The notes: a model not told the origin generated them from the sequence alone. Numbered from the stretch's first letter, positions 10,410-21,956 are shown. The stretch: 64,000 nucleotides of DNA from Bufo bufo (GCF_905171765.1 NC_053390.1:585740471-585804470); one strand, 5' to 3'. Made by a program: numbers and translations.

Positions 10410-11672
10410 AGGCGTTGTTCACCTTCAGGGGCCTTTCTGTCAGATCCTCCAAGTCACCAAACCTGCTGAGGGAAGCATACTTGCCTGCTTCTTCGCTCCT
10501 GTCTCCATCCGATTTGATGCGGGTCATGTGACACATCCCTGCTGTGGCGGCCACGTGACCCACGTCAAAATGGATATTCACGCGTGGAGACTGGTCCAAG
10601 GCGGTGGAAGGCAGGGATCTCAAGTCTCCCTGAAGTTCAGGGAGTCTCCCGCTATTAGATAGCGGCTCCCTGACACCCGCATGTGAAACCGGAAAGGTTT
10701 ACTGATAGGAGAGCAGAGAGATAAGAGAAGTGACAGGACAGAGTTTAGATTACAGGTTGAATTAACCCTTTAGGGTCAAATTGGCTTCGCAAGGAGATAT
10801 ATATGTTAAAGGCATCTTCTTCTGTCTCATTCAGTAGCTATATAACTATTGAGAGAGATGTATTTTTTTTAAATACATTTACACATTTAACCCTCCATTT
10901 TAATTATATTATTTACCCCCCGGATGCTTGTTTTTTTCCTACAGTGGGGTAGATAATTACACACAGGGTTCACTTGCTTCTTGTCAGCTCAGCGAATGAA
11001 CTGAAGATTCATGTGAAAGATCCGAACTTCCCATCTCTAGTTTACTCGCAGTAAACCTTTCCGGCAACCTGTAGCAGTGTCCCCTTCTCGGCGCGTGCGC
11101 ACAGTGCAAGAAGAAGCCGATTCCAGCAGTTCACAACGGCGCATCAGGCTGAGCCTGTGCGCACGCGCGGAATCTCAAAGCGGGAGGAGGGAGAGGCGGC
11201 GCTGGGCACGAACGGCGATGCGTGCGGCCGGGCACCATGCATCCACAGACCTCCCCTGCTTGGGCACCTTAATTCAGTGATTGACAGGTTAGTAAAACCT
11301 GTTTTTCCGCAGAATAAAGCCACAAATAGCTTTTATAAGGCCACCTTAGAAATCAGAATGCTACCTGGACATGAGCAGATGCTTAGCTCACAGGGCTTAT
11401 AGGTGGTGACAGAACCCCTTTAATCATATACATAAATATGATAATTTGGGGCAGGGGAATGAGCCCAGTCCTCCACACCATAGAGCAAAGTGTGCAGATA
11501 CTGCATATGTCTGGAAAATGTAATAAAAAGTTCGTGAAAGGAAAAAAAATGAAAACCTCCCTGAAATGAGTTTTTGCAGGTTGGGATGTCTGGGAAGGGA
11601 ACCCAGCAGGTGAGTATGCTTCCCTCTGCGACGACGTCTGTGGGGTCTGGCCCCTGAAGGGTAACAATCCCT
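10410..11672. mobile_element. TTAA composite MITE, copy 1
   Basis: TTAA flanks lie at 10406-10409 and 11673-11676. The outer arms match in inverse (CCTTCAGGGGCC against GGCCCCTGAAGG). The interior, from about 10610 to 11600, is a close copy of 32785-33900. Relative to that copy it lacks about 100 bp around 10975 and a shorter piece near 10918. Both copies include a CpG-rich block with GCGCGTGCGCACAGTGCAAG. It sits between the INTS12 ATG exon and the putative promoter. Confidence 0.75.
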
Positions 11673-11889
11673 TTAAGGTAAGGAATCTACTGTACAAATA
11701 CAACATAAGTGATTGTGACACAACAAACCCTAACACCTCCAGAGCAATGACCGGAGGCACACAACAGGTCTCCATACTGATGTCAGCCCTGTCCACATGT
11801 AGGGCAGGGCAGAGAGAGGACTGCTAACTAGCCCTTCTACTGACCCCCGGAATGCCAGTCACCAGCAGGTCCCAAGTAACTCCCCCTGG

Positions 11890-12220
11890 TACCACATACA
11901 TACTCAGTACCTGACTGCCCGGTACAGGACACTTCCGGGTGGATGAAGCTGCGGTCCGTCCTCCCCGAGCCCGTGAACCGGAGCTGAACGTTCCGCTTGT
12001 CTCTAGGTTCCGACAATGATGTGCTCGGGGTGTGCGGGGCAGTAACGTACGTGTGGCCGCTAAGAGCGGTTCATGCATAACGAGTAAGGGGGACTTGTTT
12101 TGCGGTTGCACAGCTGGGCCGGAAGTGCCCGTGCACATGGATGTGGCTGAAGAAGCGGCATCTGCATAGACTGTAATGAAGGCAGCAGCCCCCAGCACAG
12201 GTAGAGGACATTGTCATGTA
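11890..12220. promoter_or_regulatory. Putative INTS12/GSTCD bidirectional promoter
   Basis: This CpG-rich, non-palindromic segment lies upstream of the INTS12 ATG exon. It carries two outward-facing ETS/GABP-type motifs: ACTTCCGG at 11931-11938 (CCGGAAGT on the minus strand) and CCGGAAGT at 12119-12126. A possible INTS12 leader-exon donor (TCAG then GTACTGAG, minus strand) falls at 11911/11910. A possible GSTCD leader donor (CACAG then GTAGAG) falls near 12200. INTS12 and GSTCD are known to be divergent neighbours in vertebrates. The location is inference: no transcript evidence is available here, and no TATA box is seen. Confidence 0.5.
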
Positions 12221-12335
12221 TGTATCGGTGGTGTAACCTCATCCAGCCAGGGAAGAGCTCTGTCCTGATTCACACTGGGCAATGGACTCTATGATAAAGT
12301 GCAGTACAAAATCCCAGTGCCACTTGATGGCGGAT

Positions 12336-12418
12336 GCATAGCAACCAATCAGACTCCACCTTTCATTTTCCAGAGCTCCTTTGATAAATGAAAGGTGGAA
12401 TCTGATTGGTTGCTATGG
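12336..12418. repeat. CCAAT-containing inverted repeat beside the promoter
   Basis: The arms GCATAGCAACCAATCAGA and its complement surround a 40-nt centre. Each arm carries a CCAAT pentamer (CCAAT at 12345-12349 and ATTGG at 12405-12409), the core of NF-Y sites. It is probably a short MITE remnant. It lies about 120 bp beyond the CpG-rich segment, so it could act as a promoter-proximal element, which is inference. Confidence 0.6.
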
Positions 12419-12426
12419 GCAACTAA

Positions 12427-13015
12427 GCCAGTTTTCCTTTAGACCAGTTTTAAATCTCCCCCACTGGGTTATAATAATAAGAGAGCATAAAACCCACCAT
12501 GTAATTCCCCGCCGCTCTGCCCTGTGTGTACAGGCTGCAACGTTGACATTGTATACAGCATGTGAGCGCTGCTGCCAATCACTGGCCTCTGCGGTCCTGC
12601 GTTATATACCGCTGAGGCTAGTGATTTGCTGAAGTGGTCACGTACCGTATGAAGCTACTTCTGTAAACACAAACTGGAGGATCTTGACTAATAGGGGGCC
12701 TCTACTAATAGGTGGCACTAGCAAGATGGTTCTTTTTCTTGAGAGATACCTCCATCCCATAGACCACTGGCAATAGGTCTCCTTACAGGACTGGTCTCTT
12801 TAAGGAGGTTCAGCACCCTGCTGGTGTAAGGCTTCGCCTGCCCCCATTCACTATAGTGTGGCCCGGAAGAGATCCAGCCGTATTCGGCAAATATGCTGAG
12901 AATTGGCTGGAAGAAAACTGCTGCATGGCCGCCAATTCTTCTGGGCAACGCCGGAGTGCATAGAGGTCCGACAGGCTGTTCCCTGCCGATATCTGACAGT
13001 AGTCTGCAACTAGCC
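12427..13015. other. Intergenic or intronic sequence, nothing recognised
   Basis: I see no exon, terminal repeat or tandem array in this stretch. If the promoter assignment is right, this is the start of GSTCD intron 1. Confidence 0.4.
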
Positions 13016-13018
13016 TAA

Positions 13019-13911
13019 GGCTGAGTTCACACGGGCGAGATTTCCACGCGGGTGCAATGCGGGAGGTGAACGCATTGCACCCGCACTGAATTCGGACCCA
13101 TTCATTTCTATGGGGCTGTGCACATGAGCAGTGATTTTCACACATCACTTGTGCGTTGCGTGAAAATCGCAGCATGCTCTATATTGTGCGTTTATCACGC
13201 AACGCAGGCCCCATAGAAGTGAATGAGGCTGAGTGAAAATCGCAAGCATCCGCAAGCAAGTGTGGATGCGGTGCGATTTTCACGCATTGTTGCTGAGATG
13301 AAAGTCTATTCACTGTATTATTTTCCCTTATAACATGGTTATAAGGGAAAATAATAGCATTCTTTAATCCAGAATGCTTAGTAGAAGGTCAATTGAGGGT
13401 TAAAAAAATAAATAAAATTAACTCGCCTCCTCCTCTTGATCGCGTAGTTGCCGATCTCTTCTTACTTCTTTAATCATGAGCTGCCGGCTAAAGGACCTGT
13501 GGTGACGTCACATCACATGGTACAATCACATGGTCCATCACCGTGGTGATGGACCATGTGATGATCTCAGTGACGTCACCACAGGTCCTGAAGAAAGAAC
13601 AGGAGACCGGCAGCTACGCGATCAATTGGAGGAGGTGAGTTAATTATTTTTTATTTTTTAACCCTCAATTGACCTTCTACTAAGCATTCTGTATTAAAGA
13701 ATGCTATTATTTTCCCTTATAACCATGTTATAAGGGAAAATAATTACATCTACACACCACCGAACCCAAACCTGAACTTCTGTGAAAACTGAACAACGGA
13801 ACGCAATCGCAGTCAAAACTGACTGCAATTGGGTACCTACTCGCGCGGGTTTGCCGCATTACACCCGGGACGCATCCTGAACAAATCTGTCACGGCCGTG
13901 TGAACCCAGCC
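13019..13911. mobile_element. PIF/Harbinger-like palindromic element, TAA duplication
   Basis: Ends GGCTGAGTTCACACGGGCG and a matching CGTGTGAACCCAGCC are flanked by TAA at 13016-13018 and 13912-13914. Inside, arms at about 13314 and 13740 (TTATTTTCCCTTATAAC and its complement) form a second hairpin centred near 13535 with GGTGACGTCAC on the left arm and GTGACGTCACC on the right. It probably represents one element inside another or an expanded palindrome. Confidence 0.8.
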
Positions 13912-13914
13912 TAA

Positions 13915-14345
13915 GGGTCATCTTTCACACTGGTGTTTTGGCTTTCCGTTTGTGAGATCCGTCATGTGCTCTCACAAGCGGTCCAAAACGGATCAGTTTT
14001 GCCCTAATGCGTTCTGAATGGAAAAGGATCCGCTCTGAATGCATCAGTTCAGTCTCCATTCTGCTCTGGAGGCGGACACCAAAACACTGCCTGCAGCGTT
14101 TTTCTGTCCGCCATGTGGTGTGGAGCAATCCGTCCTGGCACACAATGCAAGTCAATGGGGACGGATCCGTTTTCTCTGACACAATCTGGCACAATAGAAA
14201 ATGGATCCGTCATGAACTCCATCTTGGCTATGTTACAGATAATACGGATCCGTTTATGATGGATGCAAGCGGTTGTATTATTGGAACAGATCCGTTTTTG
14301 CAGGTCCATGACTCATCCGCCCATAACACGAGTGTGAAAGTAGCC
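13915..14345. mobile_element. PIF/Harbinger-like MITE abutting the previous one
   Basis: Ends GGGTCATCTTTCACACTGG and a matching GAGTGTGAAAGTAGCC. The left TAA (13912-13914) is the same TAA that closes the preceding element, and the right TAA is 14346-14348. The interior contains many GGATCCG palindromes. The two elements therefore sit back to back and share a target triplet. Confidence 0.75.
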
Positions 14346-14394
14346 TAAAAAGATTCAGCACCCTGCCTAAACCGCTAAAATCCTGCTTATCATT

Positions 14395-14900
14395 ACAGGA
14401 ACATTCACAGTTGGTGATATCCCAGCTTATCTACTCCCTTCTGACCTCTGCACAGAGCATGCCTAGAAAACTGTCCCGTAGATCAATGAGGTCCCCTCCT
14501 GACCATTGTGTCTATGCCCCATGGCAGCTGCTGTAAAGCACATCTCTAGATGCTGTTAAAGGGGACCTAAACCTTTCCAGAAACTGCCGAGTTTCTCAGA
14601 CTGCTCTGTACCTTCCAGGTTTCCCATGCTGGAAAAACTCCTTTCTGTGGATCTGGATTCTGTACTTCTCATGTTGGAAAAGCTGAGCAGAGCCGGGTAA
14701 GCCCAATGAGAAATGCTGCTACTACTAGCATGGTTTCAGCAAAGGTTTAGGTCCTCTTTAACAACTGTGCAGGCAAGATGGCAGCCACCATAACCATCTT
14801 CAGGAAATAGGATTGAAAAAAAATCTACAATCAGAAAATAACAGCAGATTAGAAGGAAGGGAGAGACGTCGGTATCTGATTTTAACAAGCAGCTAAAAAA
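14395..14900. repeat. Dispersed repeat, copy 1 (split by a MITE)
   Basis: It shares GACCTCTGCACAG, CCTCCTGACCATTGTGTCTA and TTCAGGAAATAG blocks in the same order as 57340-57745. This copy is split by a TTAA MITE at 14560-14757; the other copy is unsplit at that point. The family has no recognised coding part. Confidence 0.75.
14560..14757. mobile_element. Small TTAA MITE (198 bp) with empty-site proof
   Basis: The ends AGGGGACCTAAACCTTTCC and GGTTTAGGTCCTCT are imperfect inverse matches, flanked by TTAA at 14556-14559 and 14758-14761. The second copy of the host repeat reads ATGCTGTTAAGAACAGC at about 57610, which is the pre-insertion sequence with one TTAA. Confidence 0.9.
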
Positions 14901-14922
14901 ATAGGCAGCACATTCCCTTTAA

Positions 14923-15325
14923 GTATTCCCATCACAGACATTGGGGGCAAATCGCTGGGATATGCACCCAAGGTCTGATAGGTGCGGGTCCCACCTCTGG
15001 GACCCGCACCTATACTTACAAAAGAGCCCGCAAAGACCCGGAGGGCGCACCACGCATCACGGCCGCCCTTCATTTGTTCCTATGAGAGCGCCGAAAATAG
15101 CCGAGCGCTGGCTCGGCTATTTCCGTCAGCCCCATAGAAGTGAATGGAGCCATGTTGGCCATGCTTACACGGTGCTGCGCCAATTCATTTGAATGGGACT
15201 TATGAAAATAGCCAAGCGATACTTGGCGCTCCCATAGGAATGAATGGAGGGCGGACGCGCATGTGCAGTGCACCCTCTGGGACTTTGCGGGCTCCATTCT
15301 AAGTATAGGTGCAGGTCCCAGAGCT
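14923..15325. repeat. TTAA-associated MITE, degraded
   Basis: It follows TTAA at 14919-14922. It has GGTCCCACCTCTGGGACC, and arms around the centre carry AAATAGCCGAGC and GCTCGGCTATTT. The right part returns to TAGGTGCAGGTCCCAG. It is related to the fragment at 3605-3800. Confidence 0.5.
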
Positions 15326-15691
15326 GGACGTACTCAGTACCCATACTACTACCAGTATTTGTCTATGGAGATTACATGGCTGTGTGCTTGATTTTACTCA
15401 TCTGTTTGCAACTGGTTTAGGTGATATCCTGAACTCAGTAACTAGGGGGGTGCAGTATTGATGCAGCAGCAGCAGCAATGCGGACAAAGACTCTATCGGC
15501 ATGCACATGCCACTGATTTTTCCCGCAAAACCACACGACCAGTTGTAATTGCAATGGGCTTTTGCAGGTGAAACAGCTGTTTCCCATCAGAATCAAACAT
15601 TGAGCTTAGAAACCGCAGCAGACGCATGCTGGTACGATTTTCGGCCTCTTCGCAGTTGTGTCACCCCCAGCTGTGTAATACACATTGTAAG

Positions 15692-15797
15692 CTGATAAGT
15701 AGGGATGAGCGAATCGACTTCGGATGAAACATCCGAAGTCGATTCGCATAAAACTTCGTTGGAATACTGTGCGGAGCAGGAGCTCCGTACAGTATTA
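15692..15797. repeat. hAT-type MITE fragment
   Basis: It begins TAGGGATGAGCGAATCGACT and contains the hairpin CGACTTCGGATG/CATCCGAAGTCG. The same GATGAGCGAA start appears at 39978-40500. Only the left part is present. Confidence 0.45.
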
Positions 15798-17671
15798 GGC
15801 CCTTTTCACACGAGCGTGACAGATTAGGTCCGGATGCGTTCAGAGAAACTCGCACCATTTTGCAAACAAGTTCAATCAGTTTTGTCTGCGATTGCGTTAA
15901 GTTGTTCAGTTTTTTCCGCGCGGGTGCAATGCGTTTAACCCCTTAAGGATGCAGGGCGTACCGGTACGCCCTATTTCCCGAGTCCTTAAGGACTCAGGGC
16001 GTACCGGTACGTCCTAACTTTAAATGCAGATTCCGGCGCCGCAGGGGTTAATGGGAATGGCATCCTGTCACAACGCCCGGGGGGGTCATCAGACCTGCGG
16101 TTTGCTGCGCTTTTTGCAGTTTCTGATCCCCGCTGTCCCTGACCGCGGGGATCAGAAACTTTAGTGTCCCTCAAACATAGATTTTACACCCCCCCTGCAC
16201 CCCTGCATGATTTTTTGCCGGCGGGTGGTGCAGGGGGTGGGGGGGGGGTTGTGGGCGGTGGGGGCGGTGCGATCCCCCGCCCGCCTCCCCTTGAAAATTT
16301 GTTGGTGTACAGTGGTATACCAGAGTCAGCACATTGCTGACACCCTGGTATAAACGGCTGACATCGGTGATGCGATGTCAGCCGTTTAACCCTTTCCATA
16401 CAGCGGTCCGTACGGACCGCTGTATGGAAAAAGTTAACAGTAAGAGGGAGCTCCCTCCCTCTCCCATCGGGGGGCTGCAGTGCCTTTGCAGCCCCCCCGA
16501 TGGAGAGGGAGAGAGCCCCCCGACAGCCCCGTCCTTACCCTTCCCCGTCTGCGAAGTTCTGACCAGTACTGAGCAGACGGGGAAGGTTCCCATGGCAACA
16601 GGACGCCGTCTCAGGCATCCTGCTGTCCATGGTGCTGAACAGATCTGTGCTAAAGGCAGAGATCTGTTCAGACAAAGTGTAAGTAAAATACAGTACAGTA
16701 CACTATATATTGTACTGTACTGTATTATACAGACATCAGACCCACTGGATCTTCAAGAACCAAGTGGGTCTGGGTAAAAAAAAAGTAAAAATCAAAAAAC
16801 ACATTTATCACTGATTAAAAATGAAAAAAATAAAATTCCCTACACATGTTTGGTATCGCCGCGTCCGTAACGACCTGATCTATAAAGCGGTCATGTTACT
16901 TTCCCCGCACGGTGAACGCCATAAAAATAAAAACTATTAGGAAATTGAAATTTTGCCTACCTTACTTCCCAAAAAAGGTAATAAAAGTGATCAAAAAAGT
17001 CGCATGTACGCCAAAATAGTACCAATCAAACCGTCATCTCATCCCGCAAAAATCATACCCTACCCAAGATAATCGCCCAAAAACTGAAAAAACGATGGCT
17101 CTCAGACTATGGAAACACTAAAACATGATTTTTTTTGTTTTAAAAATGAAATCATTGTGTAAAACTAACATAAATAAAAAAAATTGTATACATATTAGGT
17201 ATCGCCGCGTCCGTGACAACCTGCTCTATAAAATTACCACATGATCTAACCTGTCAGATGAATGTTGTAAATAACAAAAAAAAAAACGTGCCAAAAAATC
17301 AATTTCTTGTTACCTTACTGCACAAAAAAGTGTAATATAGAGCAACCAAAAATCATATGTACCCCAAACTAGTACCAACAAAACTGCCACCCTATCCCGT
17401 AGTTTCTAAAATGGGGTAACTTTTTTGGAGTTTCTACTCTGGGGGTGCATCAGGGGGGCTTCAAATGGGACATGGTGTCAAAAAAACCAGTCCAGCAAAA
17501 TCTGCCTTCCAAAAACCGTATGGCATTCCTTTCCTTCTGCACCCTGCCGCGTGCCCTTACAGCGGTTTACGACCACATATGGGGTGTTTCTGTAAACTAC
17601 AGAATCAGGGCCATAAATAATGTTTTGTTTGGCTGTTAACCCTTGCTTTGTAATTGGAAAAAAAATATTAA

Positions 17672-18168
17672 GGCTACTTTCACACTAGCGTTCGGAGCGG
17701 GTCCGTCTGATGTTTCATCAGACGGATCCGCTCCTATAATGCAGACGTTTGCATCCGTTCAGAACGGATCCGTCTGCATTATAACTTAGAAAAATTTCTA
17801 AGTGTGAAAGTAGCCTGAGCGGATCCGTCCAGACTTTACATTGAAAGTCAATGGGGGCGGATCCGTTTGAAGATTGAGCCATATAGTGTCATCTTCAAAC
17901 GGATCCGTCCCCATTGACTTACATTGTAAGTCTGGACGGATCCGCTCGCCTCCGCACGGCCAGGCGGACACCCGAACGCTGCAAGCAGCGTTCAGGTGTC
18001 CGCTCACTGAGCGGAGCGGAGGCTGAACGCTGGCAGACGATTGCATTCTCAGTGGATCCGCCTCCACTGAGAATGCATTAGGGCCGGACGGCTGCGTTCA
18101 GGGCCGCTTGTGAGCCCCTTCAAACGGAGCTCACGAGCGGACACCTGAACGCAGGTGTGAAAGTAGCC
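17672..18168. mobile_element. PIF/Harbinger-like MITE nested in the 4-kb element
   Basis: Ends GGCTACTTTCACACTAGCG and GTGTGAAAGTAGCC, with TAA at 17669-17671 and 18169-18171. A second internal copy of the right terminus (AAGTGTGAAAGTAGCC) ends at about 17815, so a short MITE and a longer one may be joined. It is rich in GGATCCG(T/C) palindromes. Confidence 0.85.
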
Positions 18169-19148
18169 TAAAATGGAAAATCTGCCAAAAAAGTGAAATT
18201 TTGAAATTGTATCTCTATTTTCCATTAAATCTTGTGCAACACCTAAAGGGTTAACAAAGTTTATAAAATCAGTTTTGAATACCTTGAGGGGTGTAGTTTC
18301 TTAGATGGGGTCACTTTTATGGAGTTTCTACTCTAGGGGTGCATCAGGGGGGCTTCAAATGGGACATGGTGTCAAAAAAACCATTCCAGCAAAATCTGGT
18401 TTCCAAAAACCAAACGGCGCACCTTTCCCTCTACGCCCTACTGTGTGCCCGTACAGTAGTTTACGGCCACATATGGGGTGTTTCTGTAAACAGCAGAGTC
18501 AGGGCAATAAAGATACAGTCTTGTTTGGCTGTTAACCCTTGCTTTGTTAGTGGAAAAAATGGGTTGAAATGGAAAATTAGGCAAAAAAATGAAATTCTCA
18601 AATTTCATCCCCATTTGCCAATAACTCTTGTGCAACACCTAAAGGGTTAATGAAGTTTGTAAAATCAGTTTTGAATACCTTGAGGGGTGTAGTTTATAGA
18701 ATGGGGTCATTTTTGGGCGGTTTCTATTATGTAAGCCTCGCAAAGTGACTTCAGACCTGTAGTGGTCCCTAAAAATTGGGTTTTTGTAAATTTCTGAAAA
18801 ATTTCAAGATTTGCTTCTAAACTTCTAAGCCTTGTAACATCCCCAAAAAATAAAATATCATTCCCAAAATGCTACAAACATGAAGTAGACATATGGGAAA
18901 TGTAAAGTCATCACAATTTTTGGGGGTATTACTATGTATTGCAGAAGTAGAGAAACTGAAACTTTGAAATTTGCAAATTTTTCAAAATTTTTGTAAATAT
19001 GGTATTTTTTTATGTAAAAAAATTAACTTTTTTGACCCAATTTTAGCAGTGTCATGAAGTACAATATGTGACAAAAAAAACAATCTCAGAACGGCCTGGG
19101 TAAGTCAAAGCGTTTTAAAGTTATCAGCACTTAAAGTGACACTGGTTA

Positions 19149-19917
19149 GGGCTCTTTCACACTTGCGTTGTCCGGATCCGGCATGTACTCCACTTGCCGG
19201 AATTACACTCCGGATCCGGAAAAACGCAAGTGTACTGAAAGCATTTGAAGACGGAACCGTCTTCCAAATGCTTTCAGTGTTACTTTGGCACCCAGGACGC
19301 TATTAAAGTCCTGGTTGCCATAGTAGGAGCGGGGAGCGGGGGAGCGGTATACTTACAGTCCGTGCGGCTCCCGGGGCGCTCCAGAATGACGTCAGAGCGC
19401 CCCATGCGCATGGATGACGTGATCCATGTGATCACGTGATCCATGCGCTTGGGGCGCCCTGACGTCACTCTGGAGCGGCCGGGGAGCCCGCACGGACGTA
19501 AGTACACTGCTCCCCCGCTCCCCGCTACACCTTACCATGGCTGTCAGGACTTTAGCGTCCCGGCAGCCATGGTAACCACTCTGAAAAAAGCTAAATGTCG
19601 GGTCCGGCAATGCGCCGAAACGACGTTTAGCTTAAGGCCGGATCCGGATCAATGCCTTCCAATGGGCATTAATTCCGGATCCGGCCTTGCGGCAAGTGTT
19701 CCGGATTTTTGGCCGGAGCAAAAAGCGCAGCATGCTGCAGTATTTTCTCCGGCCAACAAACGTTCCGTACCGGAACTGAAGACATCCTGATGCATCCTGA
19801 ACGGATTACTCTCCATTCAGAATGCATTAGGATAATCCTGATCAGGATTCTTCCGGCATAGAGCCCCGACGACGGAACTCTATGCCGGAAGACAATAACG
19901 CAGGTGTGAAAGAGCCC
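19149..19917. mobile_element. PIF/Harbinger-like palindromic MITE, TTA duplication
   Basis: Ends GGGCTCTTTCACACTTGCG and GTGTGAAAGAGCCC, with TTA at 19146-19148 and 19918-19920. The central arms hold ATGACGTCAGAGCG and CCTGACGTCAC, and the axis near 19438 is GATCACGTGATC. It is the innermost layer of a three-deep nest. Confidence 0.87.
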
Positions 19918-20383
19918 TTAGATTTGCAAAAAGGGGTTAAGATGTGTTTTTCACGCGCATGATAAAAAACTGAAGGTTTACAAAAAACATCTCTTAGCAA
20001 CCATCAGTGAAAAACGTATTGCGCCCGCATGAAAAACACAGAATATAGAACATGCTGCGATTTTCACACAACGCAGAAGTGATGCGTGAAAAACAAACGC
20101 TCATGTACACAGACCCATTGAAATGAATGGGTCAGGATTCAGTGCGGGTGCTATGCGTTCACGTCACGCATTGCACTCGCGCGGAAAACTTGCTCATCTG
20201 AAAGGGGCGAGGAGAGCAGCGTTCTCACAGATATTAGGACTCTTCGGCTTGTGCTGTATGTTGAATAGTTCTAGCGCTGGGTCAGTTACAGAAAGTGACC
20301 CTGCATTTTGCTGAAGGTATCTACTATGGGTATATGCTGTCCTTAGTTATGGCAGCAAAGTACTAGAGACTGATTCCTTTTAA

Positions 20384-20700
20384 AGGAGTTTTCCATCTTC
20401 AGGACCCTTTCTGGAAGAACCCCATGTGTGATCAGACCTGCAGAGGGAAGCATACTTACCTGCGCCTCGCTGCTGGATTCTGGCTCCTTCACTGCCATGC
20501 TTCGTTCCATATCCTGTTTGATGGCCGCTGCAGCCAAGGCTAGACACATCGGTGACGTGTCCCCCCGTGTCAAATGACCCAATAACATGACGCAAGGGGG
20601 CTTCGTCACTACTACGACCTGTGAATGTCCCTATATGACCCGACAGTGGGCCTGTCTCTAAAAAATAAAAAAAAAATGGCGACAGGGACACTGAAATCCA
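20384..20700. repeat. TTAA-type MITE fragment
   Basis: It starts after TTAA (20380-20383) with AGGAGTTTTCCATCTTCAGG. It contains GGGAAGCATACTTACCTGCG, also seen in the elements at 10.48 and 32.57 kb; on the minus strand this is a consensus splice donor. No right terminus was found. Confidence 0.5.
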
Positions 20701-20777
20701 AGGGTCAGTCTGCCGTGTTAAAGTGTGCTGCACACTATGAACATTATCTTATTTTTTGTTCCATAATTCTTTGTTGA

Positions 20778-21331
20778 TGAAAGAGTAACTAAACTTTTAT
20801 TCAACTTTTTTTTTAAATGTCCTAAAAATCTTTTTTCTATTTTGCTTTATTAACAAATTTTGCCTTTTTACTAAAGAAACTTGTAACAAAAGTCCTGATT
20901 TCAACTACGCTTTAAATTCTCTGTATGCTCTCATCGCTGACTTCTCAACAGTGTACGGATTCCTTGCACTGTAGCAATGGGGCCACAGGGAACGGTACAG
21001 GGAATGGGTATATAGCTGCTCCTACCTGTACCTGCTGAGCTTGGCTAAAGGCTGGCATACCACATGGGTACCCTTTAACAATGTGCTATGCCAGGATTAG
21101 CTGTGCAGCAATGTGTGCCCGTACACCGTTCGCTGTGGTCCCATTGCTACAGTGCAGGGGAGTCAGCGATGTCCGAATATAGTGAATTTAAACTACAATT
21201 GAAATCAGGACTTTAGGCGTAGATTTCTTTAGAAAAAAGATAAAAATCTGTTCAAAAAGTATATTAGAAAAATTATTTTTAGGGCATTTGGGACAAAAAA
21301 AGCTGAATAAAAGTTTAGTTACTCTTTCGCA
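20778..21331. repeat. Long inverted repeat (arms about 250 bp)
   Basis: The left arm starts AAGAGTAACTAAACTTTTAT and the right arm ends with the near-perfect complement. Inner arms include AAAGTCCTGATTTCAACTA / TTGAAATCAGGACTTT and CACTGTAGCAATGG / CCATTGCTACAGTG. It is a fold-back MITE of unassigned family. Confidence 0.8.
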
Positions 21332-21653
21332 TAATATATTGCTATAATTTTTCAGTACGGAGCTCCCAAGTCCTTGTACCCTGCTATACAGCCATAGAAT
21401 GAAATGGTACAATTCTATCTGCAGTGGCCACACACATACAGTTGCTGTCGGCTGTACAATTGTATTATATGTGTATTCAATGGGGAGAAAGGCACTGCCA
21501 GGCATCTCCTGGGAGAACAAAAGGATCAGGCGTAAATATTCAGGAGAGTGGTGAGCTCTGTGGCAGGCGCAGCACTATGAAGTGCCTTATGCGCTGTGGC
21601 ATTAGAAGAATTCTGATATCTCTGACTTTTTAGTCTAACCAGACTGTCTATTA

Positions 21654-21949
21654 GGGTCCATTCACACGTCCGCAAAATGGGTCCGCATCCGTTCCGCAAA
21701 TTTGCGTAACGGGTGCAGAGCAGACCCATTCATTTTCAATGGGGCAGGAATGTGCTGTCCGCATTTGCGGATCCGCACTTCCGCATCCATACTTCCGTTT
21801 CTGTAAAAAAATAGATGTCCTATTTTTGTCCGCAATTGCGGACAAGATTAGGCATTTTCTATTATAGTGCCGGCGATGTGCGGGCCGCACATTGCCAGTG
21901 TCGGTGTTTTGCGGATCCGCAGAACACTTACGGACGTGTGAATGGACCC
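21654..21949. mobile_element. PIF/Harbinger-like MITE, TTA duplication
   Basis: Ends GGGTCCATTCACACGTCCGC and GGACGTGTGAATGGACCC, with TTA at 21651-21653 and 21950-21952. It is the same family as 1948-2232. Confidence 0.88.
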
Positions 21950-21956
21950 TTACTCT

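Larger units (their letters stand above)
15939..19936. mobile_element. 4-kb TTAA-flanked non-autonomous transposon
   Basis: TTAA at 15935-15938 and 19937-19940 bound the element, whose left end is CCCCTTAAGGATGCAGGG. Near the left end are perfect palindromes (AGGGCGTACCGGTACGCCCT, and one of about 38 bp centred near 16411). A long AT-rich body follows in which a block (TTTCTACTCTGGGGGTGCAT) occurs twice, at 17.4 and 18.3 kb. No transposase frame is present. Two PIF-like MITEs are inserted in it. Confidence 0.75.
15798..20208. mobile_element. Outer MITE split by a 4-kb TTAA element
   Basis: The left half 15798-15934 begins GGCCCTTTTCACACGAGCG after TTA. The right half 19941-20208 has matching inverse motifs (GCACTCGCGCGGAAAAC against GTTTTTTCCGCGCGGGTGC). 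The halves are separated by the element at 15939-19936. The right boundary is degenerate and approximate. Confidence 0.6.

Noticed and set aside
16391..16433. Perfect 38-bp hairpin as a microRNA precursor or terminator
   Set aside because: It is a pure palindrome with no loop asymmetry, inside a TTAA transposon together with other palindromes; the transposon explains it better.
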